Source of the DNA: Desulfovibrionaceae bacterium UBA3823
GTDB taxonomy: Bacteria > Desulfobacterota > Desulfovibrionia > Desulfovibrionales > Desulfovibrionaceae
Length of the DNA: 16,737 nucleotides
Direction: 5' to 3'
Assembly (NCBI GenBank): GCA_002369295.1
Contig: DFDR01000148.1
Location: 22,982 to 39,718, forward strand
Shown: positions 9,401-16,737 of the stretch, piece by piece
Layout: every line of letters begins with the position of its first letter
Position numbering within the stretch: the first letter of the stretch is position 1
Position numbers and translations under genes: made by a program
The notes under the pieces: generated by a model
What the model saw: the letters and a program-made list of their open reading frames with translations, nothing else
What the model was told of the DNA's origin: nothing
The model's database searches: none

Positions 9401-12269
9401 AGGCGCGTCCGAGGACGGAGAAGCGCATGGCAAGGCGCGCGGCAAGGCCTCCCTGATCCTCGATGAAAATGAACCTGTCGCCGTCCTTCGGGGCGCAGGA
9501 CATGTCCTTCAGCTCGCGCCAGGCCAGGCCGTAGCACAGGGACGGCGCCTTGCCTGCGGCCTGCTGATCCAGCGCCCTGGCGGACACGGGCGCCATGCGC
9601 AGGCCGGCGATGCGGGCGAGCGGGGCGCCGTCCTGGCCGAAGACGTCGATGTCGAGATCCACGGCGTCGGCCCCGGGCTCCACGCCTGCCGCAAGCTTTG
9701 CCTTGACGCAGAGGGTTTCGGGCAGGCCTGCGGGCATGTCCGCCAGCGCGAGCTTCCGGCAGGCAGCGGGCACGAAGCAGCGGCCCTGGCCGAGCAGTTC
9801 GGGCGGCACGGCGGCCGGAAAGGCCTGCAGGCAGGCGTCGAGGGCCTCCGGACCGAAGGCCCAGCCCTTGCCCCGCAGCTCCCTGGGGAGCTTCACGAGC
9901 ACGAACGCTCCGCCCTCTGCCTGCGCCTGCCCGGCAATGTTCCTGAAGGCCGGGCCGTAGCCGACGCCCGCCTGCTCGAAGACGGCGTAGTAGGCCTCCT
10001 TGCTGAAGCCCTCCTGGCCGGCGCCCTCCCTGAACGGCAGGACCGATTCGCCGTCGGCGCCGGGGGCCAGCCGCGCCGCAGGCGCGCATTCTGCGCGGGC
10101 GTGCAGCGTCCAGGAGGCCGCGTTCATGGGCTCAAGCGAGGCATAGAGCTCGACGGCCTCGTCCTGGACGCCGATCTGGAAGAAGACGGCATCGGCATCG
10201 CCGATGACGAGGGGGCGGACCACAGCGCAGCTGGCAAGCGAGCAGCCCTCGGGATGGAGCTGGCGGGCCGCCTGCATCATGAGGTCGAGGAAGAGGGAGG
10301 CCGGCGCCACGGCCCTGCCGTGGAGGCGGTGCTGCTTCATGCGCTCCAGATCGCCTCCTGCCAGCCGGCCCTGGAAGAGGAGCCTGCCCCCGGGCGCGGA
10401 AAAGGCCGTCTGCAGGGCTCTGCCCTTGAGGCGGAGCATGCCGGGGGCTTCGGCGCCCTCTTCCATGGCGTCCTCGTCGAACCAGCAGCGCCGGCGCTCG
10501 AAGGGCGTCGCCGGCAGGGGCCAGAGGCGGGCGCCCATGTCCAGTCCGCGCTCCTGCAGGGGCGCAAGCGCGCTGTCGTCGCCTGCGGCGTAGGCCTGGC
10601 ATGCCCTGGCAAGGCTCTGCGCGCTGAAGTCGGCCATCTCGAAGGGCTGAGGCGGAGCCTTGCGTCCTGGAAGCGCCTCGCCGGTGACAAGCCCCTCCGG
10701 CGCGCCGCCTGCGGCGAATTCGGCAAGGGCGCTGGCAAGCGCATCCCTGCCGCGCACGGCCAGGGCAAGGCGGCAGCGGTCCTGGGAGCGGGACTCGCGG
10801 GCCGTGCGGCACAGGTCCATGAGGCGGGGCTTGGCGCTGGCAATGCTTTCGGCGGTCCGTCCGGCCAGGGCGCGCAGCATGGCAGGCGTCCTGGAGGAAA
10901 GCGCGAAAACGTCGATGGCTTCGGCCTGGGGCCGTTCCGCCGGCGGCGCGGGCACTTCAGCCAGGATGGCGTGCGCGTTGGAGCCGCCTATGCCGAAGGA
11001 GCTGATGCCGGCAAAGCGCAGGGATCCTTCGGGCCGCCATTCCTTGAGTTCCGTGTTGATGTAGAAGGGGCTGGCGTCGAGGGCGATGGCGGGATTGGCC
11101 TCGGTGAAGAGCGGGTGCGGCGGAATCTTGCCCTCGTGGACCGCCATGCAGGCCTTGATGAAGCTGGCTATGCCGGAGGCCGCGTCGGCGTGGCCGATGT
11201 TGGCCTTGACGGCGCCGAGGGCGCAGAAGCCCTTCCGCTTCGTGAAGTGCGTGAAGACCTTGTTCAGGGACGCAAACTCGATGGGGTCGCCGATGGCGGT
11301 GCCGGTGCCGTGGGTTTCGACGAAGCCTATGTCCTCGGCAGAGAGGCCGGAAAGCTCGAGGGCTTCGCCGATGACCGAGGTCTGGCCGGCTTCGCCGGGT
11401 GCGGTGTAGCCGACGCGCTGCGCCCCGTCGTTGTTGACCACCGAGGCGAGGACGGCGCAGTAGATGCGGTCGCCGTCCGCCAGCGCGTCCTCGAGGCGCT
11501 TGAGCGCCACGACGCCGACGCCGTTGGAGAAGACCGTGCCCGACGCGTTCCTGTCGAAGGGACGGCAGTAGCCGTCAGGCGACATGATCATGCCCTGCTG
11601 GTAGAGGTAGCCGCTTTTCTGGGGCACGTTCACGGCGACGCCGCCCGCCAGGGCCAGGTCGCAGGCGCCGGAGCGCAGCGACTCGCAGGCGAAGTGCACG
11701 GCCGAAAGGGAGCTTGAGCAGGCGCTCTGGATGCCGAGGCTCGGACCGTGGAGGTTGAGCTTGTAGGAGACGCGGGAGCAGAGATAGTCCTTGTCGTTGC
11801 CGACCAGGCTCTGGAAGGCGTCGGCGCTTTTGCCTGGCTTGAGGCCCCGGTAGAGGTGGCTGAAGTAGGTGCTCATGCGGCTGCCGGCAAAGACGCCGAC
11901 GCTTCTGCCCTGGAGGCGGCCACCCGGCAGGGGCGAGCAGCCGGCGTCCTCGAGAGCCTCCCAGCAGGTCTCGAGGAAGAGCCGCTGCTGGGGATCTATC
12001 TTCGCCGCTTCGCTGCCGGCGTAGCCGAAGAAGGCCGCGTCGAACTTGTCGATGTCTTCAAGAAAGTAGCCGGCCTTGACGTAGGAAGGGTCGTGCAGAA
12101 GCTCGTCCGCCACGCCCTCGGCCGAGAGCTCGCCGTCGTCCAGAAAGGCGACGCTCACCCTGCCCTGGCAGAGGTTCGCCCAGTACTCCTTCAGGTTGCC
12201 TGCCCCCGGGAACCGGCAGCTCATGCCGACGACGGCAATGCCCTCTTCTTTGATGTCGCTGATGTCCAT
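3474..12269 (-). CDS. Hybrid PKS-NRPS: KS - (no AT) - DH - psiKR - ER - KR - ACP - Cy - A(Cys) - PCP
   Basis: A 2931-residue megasynthase that adds one fully reduced C2 unit and then one heterocyclized cysteine. KS about 10-440: Cys184 (SACSSS), His320 (HGTGT), His360 (NIGH). Residues 455-600 hold the KS-AT linker and post-AT linker (LPATPFERRRCWF) with no acyltransferase between. DH 610-895: H647xxxG651xxxxP656 and Asp811 in DACLQ. Pseudo-KR about 905-1110. ER about 1115-1435: SLNFRDVM and nucleotide-binding HAASGGVGLAA near 1260. KR about 1450-1680: GGLGGLG at 1456-1462, Lys1560, Ser1588, Tyr1601, Asn1605, and LDD at 1540-1542 (B-type). ACP Ser1759 (GIDSL). Cy about 1818-2285: D1955xxxxD1960xxS1963, Thr2171 and Asp2205. 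A about 2290-2780: IHTSGSTGTPKG, hand-aligned pocket code DLWNLSLIW, one change from the known Cys code DLYNLSLIW; Lys2773. PCP Ser2829 (GLSSL). It ends in a basic, disordered-looking tail of about 60 residues. There is no Ox domain, so the ring should stay a thiazoline. The malonyl unit must come from a trans-acting AT. Confidence 0.95.
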   Translation of the reverse strand: MDISDIKEEGIAVVGMSCRFPGAGNLKEYWANLCQGRVSVAFLDDGELSAEGVADELLHDPSYVKAGYFLEDIDKFDAAFFGYAGSEAAKIDPQQRLFLETCWEALEDAGCSPLPGGRLQGRSVGVFAGSRMSTYFSHLYRGLKPGKSADAFQSLVGNDKDYLCSRVSYKLNLHGPSLGIQSACSSSLSAVHFACESLRSGACDLALAGGVAVNVPQKSGYLYQQGMIMSPDGYCRPFDRNASGTVFSNGVGVVALKRLEDALADGDRIYCAVLASVVNNDGAQRVGYTAPGEAGQTSVIGEALELSGLSAEDIGFVETHGTGTAIGDPIEFASLNKVFTHFTKRKGFCALGAVKANIGHADAASGIASFIKACMAVHEGKIPPHPLFTEANPAIALDASPFYINTELKEWRPEGSLRFAGISSFGIGGSNAHAILAEVPAPPAERPQAEAIDVFALSSRTPAMLRALAGRTAESIASAKPRLMDLCRTARESRSQDRCRLALAVRGRDALASALAEFAAGGAPEGLVTGEALPGRKAPPQPFEMADFSAQSLARACQAYAAGDDSALAPLQERGLDMGARLWPLPATPFERRRCWFDEDAMEEGAEAPGMLRLKGRALQTAFSAPGGRLLFQGRLAGGDLERMKQHRLHGRAVAPASLFLDLMMQAARQLHPEGCSLASCAVVRPLVIGDADAVFFQIGVQDEAVELYASLEPMNAASWTLHARAECAPAARLAPGADGESVLPFREGAGQEGFSKEAYYAVFEQAGVGYGPAFRNIAGQAQAEGGAFVLVKLPRELRGKGWAFGPEALDACLQAFPAAVPPELLGQGRCFVPAACRKLALADMPAGLPETLCVKAKLAAGVEPGADAVDLDIDVFGQDGAPLARIAGLRMAPVSARALDQQAAGKAPSLCYGLAWRELKDMSCAPKDGDRFIFIEDQGGLAARLAMRFSVLGRACVSLPSAEGQPFREALDEALKGRGDVFIGDFRPLDFRAEAGFRANAESCLGDLFAVMRAVNAGNAKRLRFTLATAGAFGPGAASGLPEEAMFWGIVPVLATEYPECRVRVVDVEKAEEIPAGFAEAFLCDLPESRLAVRQGLVYAPRLVPAPLEPAEQDGGTAKALVMEGSGLDSLAMVSEARRKPGPGEVEVAICASSLNFRDVMMAMGIYPGDRTAIGSDAAGLVAAVGEGVEGFSEGDRVAVSAFGCIRSHVTLDASMVRKIPEGIGMEEAAGLPVAYITAWYSLVELGRIKPGQTVLVHAASGGVGLAALSIARHFGATVIGTAGSDAKRAFVLKRGASFCFSSRSADFAREVEKATGGRGVDIVLNSLAGEPQQASFDIVADGGSFIELGKSGVLDKGECKGAKGVMHYYPVDLVVLGREEPEVMARAFTQSLEACGRGELDLLPVKAFPVAGYPEAFRFMAGARHIGKIVLTWPSAGLAQDAGPQPGETEFISGGLGGLGLKLAARRVRQGCRHLVLAARHAPDDAAKAVLESLARAGCEVKAIACDVSDYEALKGALLGALEGMPKLARIWHLAGVLDDGRFSSLDASRFMKVLAPKAEGALNLDRLSREEPWAADLRSFVLFSSTAAWFGTPGQASYAAANAVLDALAARRRAEGLPALAVNWGAFGEAGMAARGAGLASLKAFGIGAMAPEQGFALLDSLLAQGRSSAAVCDIAWPAYRKAHGLLPVAALFDEVMAAGCAAGKGAEAGEPRRDGARADAGKVAARLKEKVCGILKAGPDEVDGQANLIELGIDSLLALDLFQSMEKDFGVRLERSLLFENPTLDALTARVVELVCGGAADGGEEHAQIVPNAVERFAPFQLMDMQQAYWVGRTGALVLGNVSCHVYLELESADLDVQRLRTAWNRLIRQHDMLRCVIMADGRQRILPDVPDLEIPFDDFSDLPRGEADRRVLARREAMSHEVLAGSQWPLYRVAVTKIAAGSFRMHVSLDLLVADLHSMNLIMEGLAELYAHPETELKPLELSFRDYVLALDGFRQSARYGRDRAYWMDRVNALAPAPDLPLAVSPSQIERPRFVRHQATLDRATWERLKQKAAKADLTVSGFLLSAYAEVLARWSSRPDFTINVTLFNRLPLHPDVPKVVGDFTSVSLLSCRLDEEMNFISRSKNLQKQLWADMDHSTFSGVETIREWVKATGRSSADIIPIVFTSTIGMGGENDTHPALRTFGRIVYNITQTPQVWIDHQVREVEGCLDFNWDAVDELFPEGMVDDMFASYCRLLRILAEDDRVWSYTRLPLLPQDQLVRRREANATFTAWDSPVRTLDGFFAASLARTPDALALVDGEKRLSYRELGRRAEALARALVKAGAKPGDKIAVVSDGGCEETVSALAATSLGCAYMPIDAAVPPARLAYLLEYSGARAVCTQTRHKALAFPAGLPVIFADEASLEDAGDFDLERAVSRPGDLAYVIHTSGSTGTPKGVMIRHEGACNTIHAVNRLVGLTAEDRVLALSRFTFDLSVWDIFGLLGAGGALVLPDPKQRLETAHWLRLMADNGVTVWNTVPPLMQMMAGQAEREARGSLPPLRTALLSGDWIPLSLPRRVHGLWPGLRLVGLGGATEASIWSNYYVIDAVKPEWKSIPYGRPLANQQFHVLNRLGTDCPDGVPGELYIAGDGLAQGYLNDPEKTAKSFILHPGTGEPLYATGDLGRYMKDGCIEFLGRQDSQVKINGYRIELGEIENALMEHPAVGHASVIPVQGQQAGRALAAFACPKQGQAKPAAAELKQWLEERLPPYLVPGMVIVKDSLPLTPSGKVDRKSLAVDPAEFETQAPVVKPRTEMESLVASTLAAVLGRDSVSIETRFFEMGLSSLDLVTVQARLQERIGMQVPLMTLLEHTTIRSLAAFLSQSAGASKMKNVNARASGASAPGAAPSFKRGASRAERRLAHRRGRPGPSQGQEAKSNDPSRKGGSF

Positions 12270-12357
12270 AGTCCTCTTCTACTCCGCGTGAGGCAGCCAC
12301 TGCCCCGCTCCGTTGTCGTTGTGGAAAATCCTTGCCTGATGCGGCCGGGCCGCCCCG
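12270..12357 (-). promoter_or_regulatory. 88-nt intergenic gap with ribosome binding site
   Basis: The gap between two megasynthase genes holds AGAGG at 12277-12273, 3 nt from the ATG at 12269, and an alternative GGAG at 12285-12282 with 12-nt spacing. Both spacings are off the optimum, so which one is used is unclear. I see no convincing promoter or U-tract terminator; only two 5-bp G+C stems occur, one just after the upstream stop. Co-transcription of the flanking genes is the simplest reading. Confidence 0.6.

Positions 12358-16737
<4,380 letters not shown>

Noticed and set aside
3465..11717. A 2750-codon open frame on the plus strand, and similar long ones at 142-3468 and 12376-16134
   Set aside because: Each is codon-aligned opposite a real megasynthase gene and stays open only because the sense strand avoids TTA, CTA and TCA. 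The translations are Gly/Ala/His/Arg-rich with no recognisable domain.
12341..12353. Small G+C stem just after the stop at 12358
   Set aside because: It is a 5-bp stem with a 3-nt loop, expected by chance in sequence this G+C rich, and it has no U-tract.

Overview
The window is a stretch of a modular polyketide/non-ribosomal peptide megasynthase operon, read entirely on the minus strand. It holds two complete and two truncated genes. It is G+C rich, strongly biased against TTA, CTA and TCA codons, and has Shine-Dalgarno sites of the GGAG/GAGG type. That suggests a high-G+C bacterium. The domain style (Cys-loading heterocyclization modules, C-methyltransferase after AT) resembles yersiniabactin and myxobacterial thiazole assembly lines. 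There is no taxonomic marker, so the organism is left open.

In transcription order (right to left) the layout is as follows. (1) 16737-12358, 5' end cut by the window: carrier protein, Cy, A (predicted Cys) with a nested FMN-dependent oxidase (Ox), PCP. (2) 12269-3474, complete, 2931 aa: KS, no AT, DH, pseudo-KR, ER, KR, ACP, Cy, A (predicted Cys), PCP. (3) 3474-388, complete, 1028 aa: KS, malonyl-type AT, and the N-terminal subdomain of a C-methyltransferase. (4) 314-1, cut by the window start: the remainder of that C-methyltransferase, ending at its SAM-binding motif. The gaps are 88 nt, a 1-nt overlap (TAATG) and 73 nt, so the four genes look like one operon. The promoter is outside the window.

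Read colinearly, an unknown acyl chain on the first carrier is joined to Cys, cyclized and oxidized to a thiazole. It is then extended by a fully reduced C2 unit (CH2-CH2) and joined to a second Cys, cyclized to a thiazoline because no Ox is present. Finally it is extended with a malonyl unit that should be C-methylated. The product would be a thiazole-ethylene-thiazoline-methylated ketide backbone, perhaps a metallophore-like or bioactive thiazole compound. That part is inference.

Three features deserve attention. The C-methyltransferase is divided between two genes at a subdomain boundary, with an 11-bp perfect hairpin between them. The fully reducing PKS module lacks an acyltransferase, while the next protein has one. 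A short A+T-rich, rare-codon island lies inside the first Cy domain.
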